A stretch of DNA of 64,000 nucleotides, taken from positions 1,488,001-1,552,000 of the forward strand of contig NZ_JAGSHX010000006.1 of the NCBI RefSeq assembly GCF_018138715.1, read 5' to 3'. The translations under genes and the position numbers were made by a program. The stretch is from Streptomyces asiaticus (GTDB taxonomy: Bacteria; Actinomycetota; Actinomycetes; Streptomycetales; Streptomycetaceae). A model generated the notes under the pieces. That model worked only from the letters and a program-made list of their open reading frames with translations, did not search any database and was not told the origin of the DNA. Numbering within the stretch: the stretch's first letter is position 1; the number at the start of each line of letters is the position of its first letter. Positions 26,759 through 35,077 of the stretch are shown one piece after another.

Positions 26759-27904
26759 TCACGACGGGTTTCCCTCGATGAGTGAGGTGACTCCCCAGTC
26801 GCGGGCCACCTCGTCGGTGTCCGCCCCGGGCCGGGCGGGCGCGCGGCGCACCGCGCCCGGAGTGGCGGAGAAGCGCGGGGCGGGCGCGGGCTGGGTGATC
26901 CCGCCGTGGTCGACGAAGGTGGAGCGGGCGGCGAGCTGCGGATGGGCCGGGGCCTCCCGCAGCGACAGCACGGGGGCGACGCAGGCGTCCGAGGCGCCGA
27001 AGACGGCGGTCCACTCCTCGCGGGTGCGCTCCTTGAAGCGGTCGGCGATGGCGGCGCGCAGCGCGGCCCAGCTGTCGAAGTCATCGCGGGCCGGGGCCCG
27101 GTCGGCGATCCCCAGCAGCTCGATGAACTCCGCGTAGAACTTGCGCTCCAGCGGCCCGACCGCCATATAGCCGCCATCGGCGGTCTCATAGGTGCCGTAG
27201 AAGGGGCAACCGCCGTCGAGGAGGTTGCTGCCGCGCTGGTCCCGCCAGCCGCCGGCGGCCATCATGCCGTGGATGACGGCGGTCAGATGGGCGGTGCCGT
27301 CGACGATCGCGGCGTCCACGACCTGGCCGGGGCCGCCCGCGCGGGCGTGGTGCAGGGCGGCGAGGAGGCCGATGACGAGGTAGAGCGAGCCTCCCGCGTA
27401 GTCCCCCAGGAGGTTGACGGGGGCGACGGGCGGGCCGTCGGCGGCGCCGATCATGCTCAGGGCGCCGGTGACGGCGATATAGCCGATGTCATGGCCGGCG
27501 GTCCGAGCGAGCGGGCCCTCCTGGCCCCAGCCGGTCATCCGGCCGTAGACCAGCTTGGGGTTGCGGGCCAGGCAGTCGTCCGGGCCGAGGCCCAGCTTCT
27601 CGGCGACCCCCGGGCGGTAGCCCTCGACGAGGATGTCGGCGCGCTCGACGAGGTCGAGCACGACGGCCGTGCCCCCGTCGGACTTCAGGTCGATCAGCAC
27701 CGAGCGCTTGTTGCGGTTGGCGAGATCGTAGTCCGGGTCGATCCGCAGACCCCCGGCGCCTCCGGGGCGGTCGACGCGCACGACGTCGGCTCCGAGGTCG
27801 GCGAGGACCATGGCGGCGAACGGACCCGGCCCGATCCCGGCCAGCTCCACCACCCGCACCCCGGCCAGCGGGCCGCTCGCCGCCCCTTCCTCCGCGACCG
27901 TCAT
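26759..27904 (-). CDS. CaiB/BaiF CoA-transferase family protein, alpha-methylacyl-CoA racemase type
   Basis: A 381-residue protein of the family III CoA-transferase fold, closest in pattern to alpha-methylacyl-CoA racemases. The N-terminus LAGVRVVELAGIGPGPFAAM and LADLGADVVRVDRPGGAG are characteristic; catalytic candidates are the His in TAGHDIGYIAVTGALSM and the Asp in NLLGDYAGGSLYL. Racemases make 2-methylacyl-CoA accessible to beta-oxidation, which fits the thiolase and FadB-type genes directly downstream. A well-spaced promoter and an inverted repeat lie upstream. First gene of the likely operon. Confidence 0.9.
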   Translation of the reverse strand: MTVAEEGAASGPLAGVRVVELAGIGPGPFAAMVLADLGADVVRVDRPGGAGGLRIDPDYDLANRNKRSVLIDLKSDGGTAVVLDLVERADILVEGYRPGVAEKLGLGPDDCLARNPKLVYGRMTGWGQEGPLARTAGHDIGYIAVTGALSMIGAADGPPVAPVNLLGDYAGGSLYLVIGLLAALHHARAGGPGQVVDAAIVDGTAHLTAVIHGMMAAGGWRDQRGSNLLDGGCPFYGTYETADGGYMAVGPLERKFYAEFIELLGIADRAPARDDFDSWAALRAAIADRFKERTREEWTAVFGASDACVAPVLSLREAPAHPQLAARSTFVDHGGITQPAPAPRFSATPGAVRRAPARPGADTDEVARDWGVTSLIEGNPS

Positions 27905-27918
27905 TCCGTCCCCCCATC

Positions 27919-27941
27919 GTGTGACACCACCGCTGTAACAC
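27919..27941. promoter_or_regulatory. GTGTGACA-N7-TGTAACAC inverted repeat (putative operator)
   Basis: Eight-base arms with one mismatch separated by seven bases, located between the -10 element and the start codon of the racemase-type gene, overlapping the expected transcription start. Suits a repressor of TetR or GntR type acting on the beta-oxidation operon; the regulator is not in the window. Confidence 0.55.
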
Positions 27942-27946
27942 CGCCG

Positions 27947-27975
27947 ATGCTAAGAACGCGTCCCGCATTCCACAA
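27947..27975 (-). promoter_or_regulatory. sigma-70 type promoter for the racemase-thiolase-fadB genes
   Basis: On the minus strand TTGTGG (27975-27970) and TAGCAT (27952-27947) are separated by 17 bases, good -35 and -10 matches for a streptomycete housekeeping promoter. The start codon at 27904 would leave a leader of about 35 bases. Confidence 0.6.
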
Positions 27976-28079
27976 GCCCTCTCCTGGGTCTGTGGACAAC
28001 CAAGCCCCGTGACCGGAAAGGGGGTTCGGCCGTGCGGGCGCGCGGCGGGCCGGGTGTGGCGCCGACCGGGCCTTTCGGA

Positions 28080-29537
28080 TCAGGTCTTCTTCAGGTCGGG
28101 CCCCGCCATCGACAGCGGCTGTCCGTTTACCAGATGGTCCTCGTCGCCCTCCGGATCGGTCAGCCGGCCCAGCCGGCGCGGCACATCGGCGCCGACCAGC
28201 ACGATCACCACCAGCGTCAGCCCGAAGGTGAGCACTGCCAGCGCCCGTCCGAGGGACATGCCCTCGGCCAGATGGGCGCCGAGCACCGGCGCCACCGCGC
28301 CGCCGAGCGCCCCGGTGTTGTAGACGAAGCCGAGCGAGGCCGCCCGGCTCCCGGTCGGGAAGTGGCCCGCGATGTACTTCGGCAGGATGCCCGAGATCCC
28401 CTGGCTCAGCGCGAGCAGGAAGAACAGCAGCACACCCAGCCCGACCAGCGAGTCCTGCACCGCGAACACCGGGAAGACGAAGGCCAGCGAGGCGAGCAGG
28501 GTCACGGCGTAGGCGCGCCGGGTGCCGAGCCAGTCACCCACGAAGCCCGCCAGCCAGCAGCCGGCCATGGTCCCGAACCCGGCGTAGAACATCACATCGG
28601 TGACCTCGGAAGGGGAGTACTCGAGCTGCTCCTTCAGATAGGTGGGCAGCAGCGCCTGGATCGGCCAGCTGTAGAGGAACGCGCAGAAGACCGTGCACAT
28701 CAGGGACACGTACAGCGGCCAGCGGCGCCGTCCGCCGAGCTGGGCCGCGAAGGCGAACAGGCACCCCGCCGCCAGGACCGACAGCGGCCAGCGCCAGCCC
28801 GCCCCCGCCGGGGTGAAGACCAGGAACAGCGCGACGTTCGCGGCCACGGTCAGCGCCGTGTTGACGCTCGCGCGGATGCGTCCGGCGAACAGCGGCCGGA
28901 AGGGGTTCGGCCGCCTCCGCGCCGCCGCCACCTCCTCGTGCCAGTCCCCGGCCTCCGGGAGCGCGCGCCGCACCCACAGGGCGACCACCACCGGCAGCAC
29001 ACCGATCCAGAACATCCAGCGCCAGCCCCAGTGCGGCACCACCCACTTGTAGAGCTCGGAGGCGATGATGGTGCCGCCCGAGTAGCCCGAGATGAGGAAG
29101 CCGGAGGCGCGGTTGCGCAGCCGCGCGGGCCAGCTCTCCAGGACGTAGGTGGCGCTTGCGCTGTACTCACCAGCCATGCCCATGCCAATCACTAGGCGGG
29201 CCGTGAACAGGCTGATGTAGTTCCAGGCGAACCCGCAGGCGAAGGTGGCGAGCGAGTAGAGCAGAATGCTGACGATCATGGCGGCCTTGCGCCCGTAGCG
29301 GTCGCCCAGCGCGCCCAGCACCGCGCCGCCGAGCCAGCGGGTGATGAAGGCGCCCGAGACCAGGCTCGCCGCCGACGCCGTGCTCAGGTCGAACTCGTCG
29401 GCTATCTCGGTCAGGACGAGCGTGATCAGCACAAAGTCGAAACCGTCGAGCAGATAGCCGATCCAGGCGGCGAACAGGGACTTCCACTGACCGGGTGAGA
29501 CCTCGCGGTACCAGGGCACCCTGGCGGCTTCGGTCAC
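28080..29537 (-). CDS. MFS transporter, sialate:H+ symporter (SHS)-like
   Basis: A 485-residue major facilitator protein with about twelve membrane segments. Family motifs: GYLLDGFDFVLITLVLTEIAD in the first helix, LGALGDRYGRKAAMI in the loop 2-3 (canonical G-x3-D-RxGR), and RLVIGMGMAGEYSASATYV, which resembles NanT and related organic-acid carriers. The GTG start overlaps the stop of the aldolase-family gene by four bases (GTGA), so the two are translationally coupled. The likely substrate is a sugar acid or alpha-keto acid processed by that enzyme; sialic acid is possible but not proven. Confidence 0.9.
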   Translation of the reverse strand: MTEAARVPWYREVSPGQWKSLFAAWIGYLLDGFDFVLITLVLTEIADEFDLSTASAASLVSGAFITRWLGGAVLGALGDRYGRKAAMIVSILLYSLATFACGFAWNYISLFTARLVIGMGMAGEYSASATYVLESWPARLRNRASGFLISGYSGGTIIASELYKWVVPHWGWRWMFWIGVLPVVVALWVRRALPEAGDWHEEVAAARRRPNPFRPLFAGRIRASVNTALTVAANVALFLVFTPAGAGWRWPLSVLAAGCLFAFAAQLGGRRRWPLYVSLMCTVFCAFLYSWPIQALLPTYLKEQLEYSPSEVTDVMFYAGFGTMAGCWLAGFVGDWLGTRRAYAVTLLASLAFVFPVFAVQDSLVGLGVLLFFLLALSQGISGILPKYIAGHFPTGSRAASLGFVYNTGALGGAVAPVLGAHLAEGMSLGRALAVLTFGLTLVVIVLVGADVPRRLGRLTDPEGDEDHLVNGQPLSMAGPDLKKT

Positions 29538-30472
29538 GACAACAGCCCTCCCTCCTCCAGGAGTTGACGCACGATCTTGACGGCGGCCTCGCCCAGCGGC
29601 ACCTGGGGCGCGGCGGTGTCCGCGCAGTCGATCACGCCCAGCAGCCGCAGCGCTGCCTTGAAGCCGCCCAGGCCCGAGGAACTGCCGCCCATGTGGGTGG
29701 GATCCCCGGCGTCGGTGATGGCGAAGAGCGCGGCCAGCCGGTCCTGTTCGGCGGCCGCCTGCTCCCAGCGCCCCGCGCGCGCGTGCTCGTACAGCCGGAC
29801 GAACCCGGCCGGATCGACGTTGGCCAGCCCCGGGACGACGCCATGGACGCCCGCCAGCAGGGCGCCGTCCACCGCCAGTTCGGAGCCGGTGAGCACGGTG
29901 AAGGTGTCGGCGAGACCGCGCCGGCGAACCTCGACCAGCAGCCGCCGCAGCGCCCCGTCGTCCCCGCTGCTGTCCTTGACCCCGGCCAGCGTGGCGTCGG
30001 CGGCCAGCGGCAGCAGGATCGAAGTCGTCAGCTTGGAGTGGACGGAGGCCGGGATGTCATACGCGAACAGCGGCCTGTCCACGCCGTCGCGCAGCCGCCG
30101 GAAGTGGTCGGCGATCTCCAGGGGGTGGGTGCGGGTGTAGAAGGGCGCGGTGGCCACGATGCCGTCCGCGCCCAGCTCCGCCGCCGTACGGGCATGATCG
30201 AGCACCCGCGCGGTCGTCATGTCGATCGCCCCCGCGAGCACGGGAACCCGGCCGCCCGCGGCCTCGATGACCGCCGTAAGGGCCGTACGGCGGCTGCGGT
30301 CGCTCAGATAGGCAGCCTCTCCGCTGGAGCCGAGCGCGAACAACGCGCTCACCCCCGCGTCGATCAGCCGCTCGGCGAGCGCGGCGAGGGAACGCGTGTC
30401 GACCTCGCCCGTGGGCGTGAGCGGGGTGCACAGGGGCGGAACGACACCGGTAAGGGGAGCCGGAAGACTCAT
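29534..30472 (-). CDS. DHDPS / N-acetylneuraminate lyase family class I aldolase
   Basis: A 312-residue class I aldolase-family enzyme. The family motifs are FALGSSGEAAYLS (the GxxGE loop), FAYDIPASVHSKL with the conserved Tyr, and LAGVKDSSGDDGAL with the Schiff-base Lys. Members condense or cleave pyruvate-containing substrates (dihydrodipicolinate synthase, sialate lyase, keto-deoxy sugar acid enzymes). Coupling to an SHS-like importer points to catabolism of an imported sugar acid rather than lysine biosynthesis. I chose ATG 30472 over ATG 30502 because AAGG lies about eleven bases upstream and the protein then begins at the conserved strand. A palindrome upstream may be the operator. Confidence 0.9.
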   Translation of the reverse strand: MSLPAPLTGVVPPLCTPLTPTGEVDTRSLAALAERLIDAGVSALFALGSSGEAAYLSDRSRRTALTAVIEAAGGRVPVLAGAIDMTTARVLDHARTAAELGADGIVATAPFYTRTHPLEIADHFRRLRDGVDRPLFAYDIPASVHSKLTTSILLPLAADATLAGVKDSSGDDGALRRLLVEVRRRGLADTFTVLTGSELAVDGALLAGVHGVVPGLANVDPAGFVRLYEHARAGRWEQAAAEQDRLAALFAITDAGDPTHMGGSSSGLGGFKAALRLLGVIDCADTAAPQVPLGEAAVKIVRQLLEEGGLLS

Positions 30473-30505
30473 CGACACCCAGCCTTCTGGATAGCGGGAC
30501 AATAC

Positions 30506-30520
30506 GGACGTGGGACGTCC
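30506..30520. promoter_or_regulatory. GGACGT-GGG-ACGTCC palindrome (putative operator)
   Basis: Perfect 6-bp inverted repeat with a 3-base centre, 34 bases upstream of the aldolase-family start and next to a TATTGT sequence that could be a -10 element on the minus strand. A regulator gene is not adjacent, so the binding protein is unknown. Confidence 0.5.
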
Positions 30521-30635
30521 TATGTTCGGGCCCGAATCTGACGGAGCGCCATCGCCCTGTCAAGTACATTCCCGCCGCAGCGCCTCGTCCGAATCCCGCC
30601 AGCGCGCCGCGACCCCACCGGCCAGGCTTGACCGC

Positions 30636-31139
30636 ATGGACGAAAACTATGAAATGCGGGCCATCGCGCCCGAGGTGCTGAAGCAGCTGCGGATCACCGA
30701 TGACGCGGGCAACGTGCCGCGGCCGGTGGTGGAGGACGAGGAGGGCGGCAGCCCGATGCGCTGCTGCCTGGGCCGGAGCCGGCCGCACGAGACCATCGCG
30801 CTCGTCTCCTACGCCCCGCTGCGCCGCTGGGCGCGGGAGACGGGGGCCAGGCCCGGCCCCTACGACGAGGTCGGCCCGGTCTTCATCCACCTCGACGAGT
30901 GCGACGGCTGGACCGGCCCCGGCGTCGCGGACGGCATCCGGGGCCGGCGGCGGGTGCTGCGGGCGTACACGGCCGAGGGCAACATCCTCGGCGGGCGGCT
31001 GCTGAACGACTTGCCGAACGACGGCCAACCGACGATCGAGGAGGGGCTGGCCGAGCTGTACGGGGACCCGCGGGTGGCGGCGGTGCATGTGCGGGCCGTC
31101 GAGTTCGGCTGCTTCCTGGCCGAGACGCGGCGGGTCTGA
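30636..31139 (+). CDS. DUF1203 domain protein
   Basis: A 167-residue cytoplasmic protein of the DUF1203 family. Typical segments are RCCLGRSRPHETIALVSYAPL near residue 46, GPVFIHLDEC and VRAVEFGCFLAE at the C-terminus. Two adjacent cysteines (RCCL) and a further Cys in DEC are conserved in this family, but no activity is known to me. The start at ATG 30636 is chosen over an upstream in-frame GTG at 30510 because the protein then starts directly at the conserved region. Divergent from the aldolase-family gene and convergent with endonuclease V. Confidence 0.85.
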   Translation: MDENYEMRAIAPEVLKQLRITDDAGNVPRPVVEDEEGGSPMRCCLGRSRPHETIALVSYAPLRRWARETGARPGPYDEVGPVFIHLDECDGWTGPGVADGIRGRRRVLRAYTAEGNILGGRLLNDLPNDGQPTIEEGLAELYGDPRVAAVHVRAVEFGCFLAETRRV

Positions 31140-31257
31140 GGCATCCGGCACCCCGGGGGCAGGCGACGCCGGGGGGTACAGGGGTTCGCCCGGCGCCGCG
31201 CTCGGAGTACCGCGTGCACAGCCGCCACGTCCGGACGTCGGGCTCACCACACCGCGT

Positions 31258-31980
31258 TCAGAGCGTGGCGGCTTTCAGGGCCCGGCGGCACAGCGCGTCC
31301 GCGCGCCGTGTCGTCTCGGGCTGCCGGAAGCCGCGGGCCAGGTGCAGGGTGTAAGCGCAGGCGTCCGCGATGGTGACCCGATGGCCGACGGAGACGAAGA
31401 GCGGCTTCACCGCGTCGCGGGTGCGCAGCGCCCGGCCGACCTCCTCGTCCCTGTCGAGCAGGGGCGACCAGTCGCCACGGCGCGGCCCCGGGTCGGCGTG
31501 GCGGAAGCCGAAGGGGTTCTTTGCGACGCCGATGGTGGGCAGCCCGGTGAGCACCCCGAGATGGCTGGCCAGCCCGAACCGCCGGGGGTGGGCGAGGCCG
31601 TAGCCGTCGCACACCACCAGGTCGGGGCGGCGGCCGAGCCGCCGGTCGAGGTCGCCGAGCGCGTCGAGGACGGCCGGGATCTCACGGAACGCCAGCAGCC
31701 CGGGGACGTACGGGAAGGAGACGCGGCCCACCGCGGTCGCCTCCGCGACGACGTCGAGGCTATGGGCGTCCAGGGCGACGGCGGCCGCCGCGACCAGGTC
31801 GTGCTCGTCGTCGTACGCCACGTCCGCCCCGACGACCGCGCCGGTGCCGGTGCCCGGCTCGGGCACCTCGCCGCCGACGACCACGGACGCCCGCGTCCGC
31901 TCCTGGACGGCGATGGCCTCGGCCTCGGTCGTGGGCCAGTCGCGGGGCAGTTCATATCGTGGATCGACGGCGCTGGTCAT
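31258..31980 (-). CDS. nfi: endonuclease V (deoxyinosine 3' endonuclease)
   Basis: A 240-residue DNA repair nuclease that nicks the second phosphodiester bond 3' of deoxyinosine. Diagnostic motifs are present: VVGADVAYDD (first catalytic Asp), YVPGLLAFREIPAVLDAL, DLVVCDGYGLAHPRRFGLASHLG (second catalytic Asp and the AHPR motif), PTIGVAKNPFG, and VKPLFVSVGHRV. The usual DGHG appears here as DGYG. ATG 31980 lies only 30 bases from the divergent YciI-like gene, so both promoters must overlap and both transcripts are likely leaderless or nearly so. Confidence 0.94.
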   Translation of the reverse strand: MTSAVDPRYELPRDWPTTEAEAIAVQERTRASVVVGGEVPEPGTGTGAVVGADVAYDDEHDLVAAAAVALDAHSLDVVAEATAVGRVSFPYVPGLLAFREIPAVLDALGDLDRRLGRRPDLVVCDGYGLAHPRRFGLASHLGVLTGLPTIGVAKNPFGFRHADPGPRRGDWSPLLDRDEEVGRALRTRDAVKPLFVSVGHRVTIADACAYTLHLARGFRQPETTRRADALCRRALKAATL

Positions 31981-32010
31981 CGTGCGGTTCACGTTACTAG
32001 CCTGCCCGTC

Positions 32011-32307
32011 ATGTTCGTACTGGAGATCACGTACACCGCCTCGGCGGACCGCGTCGAGGCCGCCCTCCCCGAACACCTCGTCTGGGTGGACGATCACTTC
32101 GCGAACGGCGCCTTCCTCGCCTCCGGGCCCAAGAACCCCCGCGACGGCGGGGTCATCCTGGCGCTCGGCGACGACCGGGCGAAGATCGAGGAGATGCTGG
32201 CGAGCGACCCCTTCGTGGTCGCGGGCGTCGGCGAGTACACCATCACCGAGTTCCTTGCCACGCGTACGGCCCCGGCCCTCGCCGATTACCGCCAGCAGCG
32301 ACCGTAA
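32011..32307 (+). CDS. YciI-family protein
   Basis: A 98-residue protein with the ferredoxin-like YciI/YCII fold. Characteristic text is FVLEITYTASADRVEAALPEHLVWVDDHFANGAFLASGPKNP, including the conserved His of EHLVW and the SGP turn, and SDPFVVAGVGEYTITEF near the end. Family members may be small enzymes or dimeric binding proteins; the His-Asp pair suggests acid-base chemistry, but no reaction is assigned. Divergent from nfi. Confidence 0.9.
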   Translation: MFVLEITYTASADRVEAALPEHLVWVDDHFANGAFLASGPKNPRDGGVILALGDDRAKIEEMLASDPFVVAGVGEYTITEFLATRTAPALADYRQQRP

Positions 32308-32322
32308 GGAGCCCGTTTCGGC

Positions 32323-32520
32323 TTACGCCTTGAGGGAGGCTATGAACACGCCCCACGATTCGGTGGGGAACAGGAGGGCGGGACCGTCGGGGTCCTTGGA
32401 GTCGCGGACGGGGACGAGGCCCGGGAGGTTGTCGGCGACCTCGACGCATTCGCCGCCGTCACCATTGCTGTAACTGCTCTTGCACCACGCGGCAGTGCTC
32501 AGGTCCGGGTTGATCGGCAT
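32323..32520 (-). CDS. DUF397 protein
   Basis: A 65-residue DUF397 protein with the standard pattern WCKSSYSNGDGGECVEVA, then VPVRDSKDPDGPALLF and a terminal SWGVFIASLK. DUF397 genes in streptomycetes normally follow an XRE regulator with a DUF5753 domain, as here, and are thought to form regulator/partner pairs of the WhiJ type affecting development. The ATG lies inside the 3' end of that regulator gene (62-base overlap in a different frame), with AAGGA upstream within the regulator coding sequence, so translation is probably coupled. Confidence 0.9.
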   Translation of the reverse strand: MPINPDLSTAAWCKSSYSNGDGGECVEVADNLPGLVPVRDSKDPDGPALLFPTESWGVFIASLKA

Positions 32521-33349
32521 GGGTCCAGTCCTTCATGACGGCTCGGATCATCGCCTCCGAGTCGCGAGGCGAGAGGGCCATGGCCCTGAGCAGATCGTAG
32601 TTCTCCCGGCGCACTGCGACTCCCTCTCGGTCCTCGATGATGGTCCCGGACCGACTGCCTTCCTCGTAGGCCACTTGCGGTCCCTCGGGCACCGTGTAGA
32701 GCGTCAGCGCGCCACCCAGCATCTCTGGGTGCTCACCCACCGCGAAGGGAAGCACCTGGATGGTCACGTGTGACTCTGTCCCACGCCAAATCAAAGACGC
32801 CAACTGATTGCGCATTACCTCTGATCCACCAACGGGGCGGCGTAGTACTGCCTCGTCGAGGATGAACCAGCAGCGTGGTGGCTTGGGTCGACCCAGCAAC
32901 GCCTGCCGGTCGACACGGGCCTTGACCATCGCCTCGATCTCCGCGTACGGCGCATGCGGATGGACACCGCGCATCAATGACTCCGCGTACTTCGGTGTCT
33001 GGAGCAGTCCGGAAGCACTTCCGCTGATGTACTGCTCGATGACGACCGCCCGGCTTTCGATCTCCACCACCCGCCGGTATTTACCGGGAAACGGCTCGTT
33101 CTTGGCGAGCGCGTGCAGCCTCGCGAATAACCCATCCGTGCCGAAGCACGCGTCCAGCTTCGCCGGTAGGTCGTCGTACGGCAGCGACTCCGCCGCCTCG
33201 ATCCGCGCGAGGTGGGACTTGCTGTAGTTCAGCACCTCGGACAGCCGCCGCAGCGACATGTCCGCCTTCTCGCGGTGGCGGCGGATCTCCGCGCCGAACA
33301 GGTCGCGTGCGGAGCGGTCGGGGAAGAGTTCGCGCGGCTGGAACGTCAT
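32459..33349 (-). CDS. XRE-family regulator with DUF5753 domain
   Basis: A 296-residue regulator. The helix-turn-helix lies at about residues 18-70 (GAEIRRHREKADMSLRRLSEVLNYSKSHLARIEAAE), followed by the DUF5753 domain with VVIEQYISGSASGLLQTPKYAESL, CWFILDEAVLRRPVGG and TIQVLPFAVGEHPEM. The WhiJ-like family pairs with DUF397 proteins and often acts on its own locus. ATG 33349 with GGAGG nine bases upstream; the longer frame to 33457 has no such signal. Together with 32323-32520 it forms one pair; a second pair sits at the right edge of the window. Confidence 0.92.
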   Translation of the reverse strand: MTFQPRELFPDRSARDLFGAEIRRHREKADMSLRRLSEVLNYSKSHLARIEAAESLPYDDLPAKLDACFGTDGLFARLHALAKNEPFPGKYRRVVEIESRAVVIEQYISGSASGLLQTPKYAESLMRGVHPHAPYAEIEAMVKARVDRQALLGRPKPPRCWFILDEAVLRRPVGGSEVMRNQLASLIWRGTESHVTIQVLPFAVGEHPEMLGGALTLYTVPEGPQVAYEEGSRSGTIIEDREGVAVRRENYDLLRAMALSPRDSEAMIRAVMKDWTHADQPGPEHCRVVQEQLQQW

Positions 33350-33496
33350 CGGTCCATCCCTCCTGGTCCCGCTGTCCGGCTGGGACCGCCGGCTTGTTTT
33401 GAGCTTACGCTCCGGAGGGCAACGCACCTGATACGTTCCGTAATTGACTCTGGGCAAATTGAACCCCGGGGACCGCGCACGGCCCCCGGGGCAAGG

Positions 33497-34951
33497 TCAG
33501 CGCACGCAGAGCCGGACCACGAGCGAGACGCAGTCCCGGGAGTCGCCGGACCCGGAGCCGGAGTCGGAGCCGGGGTCGGTCGGCTTGGCCGTGGGCCGCT
33601 GCGTCGGCTCGTCCGTGGGCTGCCGCGTCGGCTGCCCGCTCGGGGTGCCCTCCGGGTCCGACGTGCCGCCGTCCGTCGGCTTCTCGGTCGGCCGGTGCGA
33701 TGGACCGCTCGACTCGGTCGGCGAAGACGGTCGCGACGAGGGCGATTCGGAGGAACCGGACGTCGGCGCCTTGCGCGAGGGGGACACGGCGCTGGACGGC
33801 ACATCCGTCGGGGAGTGCCCGGTGGGCACGCTCGCGGTGGTCGGCCGGTTCCGGGACGCCTCCCCCGGAACGCCCGCCCGCGAGCCCTCCGAGTGCCGCG
33901 AGGCCCCGGACGCGGTGGACGACCCGGAAGAAGCGGAAGAAGCGGAAGAGCTGGAAGGGTCAGCGGAGTCGGATGTGTCCGATATGGACGGCTCCGAGGC
34001 CGCCGCCGGCTGCTGCGCTGCCGCCGAGCCGCCGTCCGTCAGCGCCAGCCCCGTCATGACCGCCGCCCCCGCGACCAACAGCACACCGCCCGCGGCCGCC
34101 GCGACCGCCACCGGCCCCGCCTGGCGCACCTGCCCGCGGACGAGGTGGTGCATGGAACGGCGGGAGGAGACCAGCGGCCCGTTCGAGGGCGCCGCGTGCG
34201 CACCGCCGCCGGTCGCCAGGGCACCCGCTCCGGCGGCCCCCACCGCACCGGCGGCGGCCAGCGGCGCCAGGAAGCGCGCCATGTCCCGGTCGTACAGCGC
34301 GAGCAGCGCCGGGCCGGTCAGCGCGGACAGCCGGTCGTCGGCCGCGACCAGCTGCTCCATCCGGCCCCGGCAGTCCTGGCAGCCGTCGATGTGCACGGCG
34401 ATCTGTTCGGCCTGATGCGGGGAGTCCGTGCCCCGCACATGGTCGGGCAGCCCCTCCCAGTGCCCACCGCACGCGGCACTCGCCGGATAGCCGGGCTGGG
34501 CGCGCAGGAACTCCTGGCGCACGCTCTCCCGGACGCGCTCCACCAGGGCCGCCGCGCCATCCGGGCTCGCCCCGGCCCGCCACGCCACCTCCTCCGGCGG
34601 GAGCCCGTCCACCTCGGCGAGCCACAGCACCTTGACCCAGCGCTGCGGCAGCTCGCCGAGGACCTGGACGAGCGGTTCGAGATACGACGCCTGCTGCGAA
34701 GGACCCCCGTTCCTCACCCCGGCCGACAGCGCCCTTACGGCGCCCGTCAGCTCGGCCGGGACGGCATCGGCACCGAGGGGATGCCCGGCGCGGATCCGAC
34801 GCCACACGCTGTAGTGCGCCTCGGCCACCAGGTCTCCCGCAACCCAGGGGTTGCCGGTGAGAGTTCGGGCATATCCGCACAGACGCGAATATTCGGCTTC
34901 GTAGATTCGGCTGTAGGCGGCCGTGTCGAGCGCCGCGTGACCTTCGGTCAT
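33497..34951 (-). CDS. membrane-anchored ECF-type sigma factor fused to zinc-finger anti-sigma module
   Basis: A 484-residue fusion. The N-terminal region (about 17-60) has a sigma-70 region 2 pattern (YEAEYSRLCGYARTL) and 92-145 a region 4 helix-turn-helix (LGELPQRWVKVLWLAEVDGL, PPEEVAWRAGAS). Then comes a zinc-binding anti-sigma-like motif H-x3-C-x2-C (VHIDGCQDCRGRM, 187-194). One or two hydrophobic segments follow (about 229-250 and 279-304), then a 180-residue Ser/Thr/Pro-rich tail with KPTD/RPT repeats ending in two cysteines. Sigma factor, anti-sigma and sensor are thus in one chain, as described for the ECF52-like group of actinobacteria. The extracytoplasmic tail could sense cell wall state. 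Divergent from an SsgA-like gene. Confidence 0.85.
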   Translation of the reverse strand: MTEGHAALDTAAYSRIYEAEYSRLCGYARTLTGNPWVAGDLVAEAHYSVWRRIRAGHPLGADAVPAELTGAVRALSAGVRNGGPSQQASYLEPLVQVLGELPQRWVKVLWLAEVDGLPPEEVAWRAGASPDGAAALVERVRESVRQEFLRAQPGYPASAACGGHWEGLPDHVRGTDSPHQAEQIAVHIDGCQDCRGRMEQLVAADDRLSALTGPALLALYDRDMARFLAPLAAAGAVGAAGAGALATGGGAHAAPSNGPLVSSRRSMHHLVRGQVRQAGPVAVAAAAGGVLLVAGAAVMTGLALTDGGSAAAQQPAAASEPSISDTSDSADPSSSSASSASSGSSTASGASRHSEGSRAGVPGEASRNRPTTASVPTGHSPTDVPSSAVSPSRKAPTSGSSESPSSRPSSPTESSGPSHRPTEKPTDGGTSDPEGTPSGQPTRQPTDEPTQRPTAKPTDPGSDSGSGSGDSRDCVSLVVRLCVR

Positions 34952-35077
34952 GGTGGAACAACCCCTGGGGTGGGTGCCTCGTCATGGCCGACGTTTCTGT
35001 AACAGCTCCGCACGGCGTCCGAGACCTTGCATGGATTGGCAAGCCTAAATGCCCTATGTCCCCTCGAAAAATCAGTC

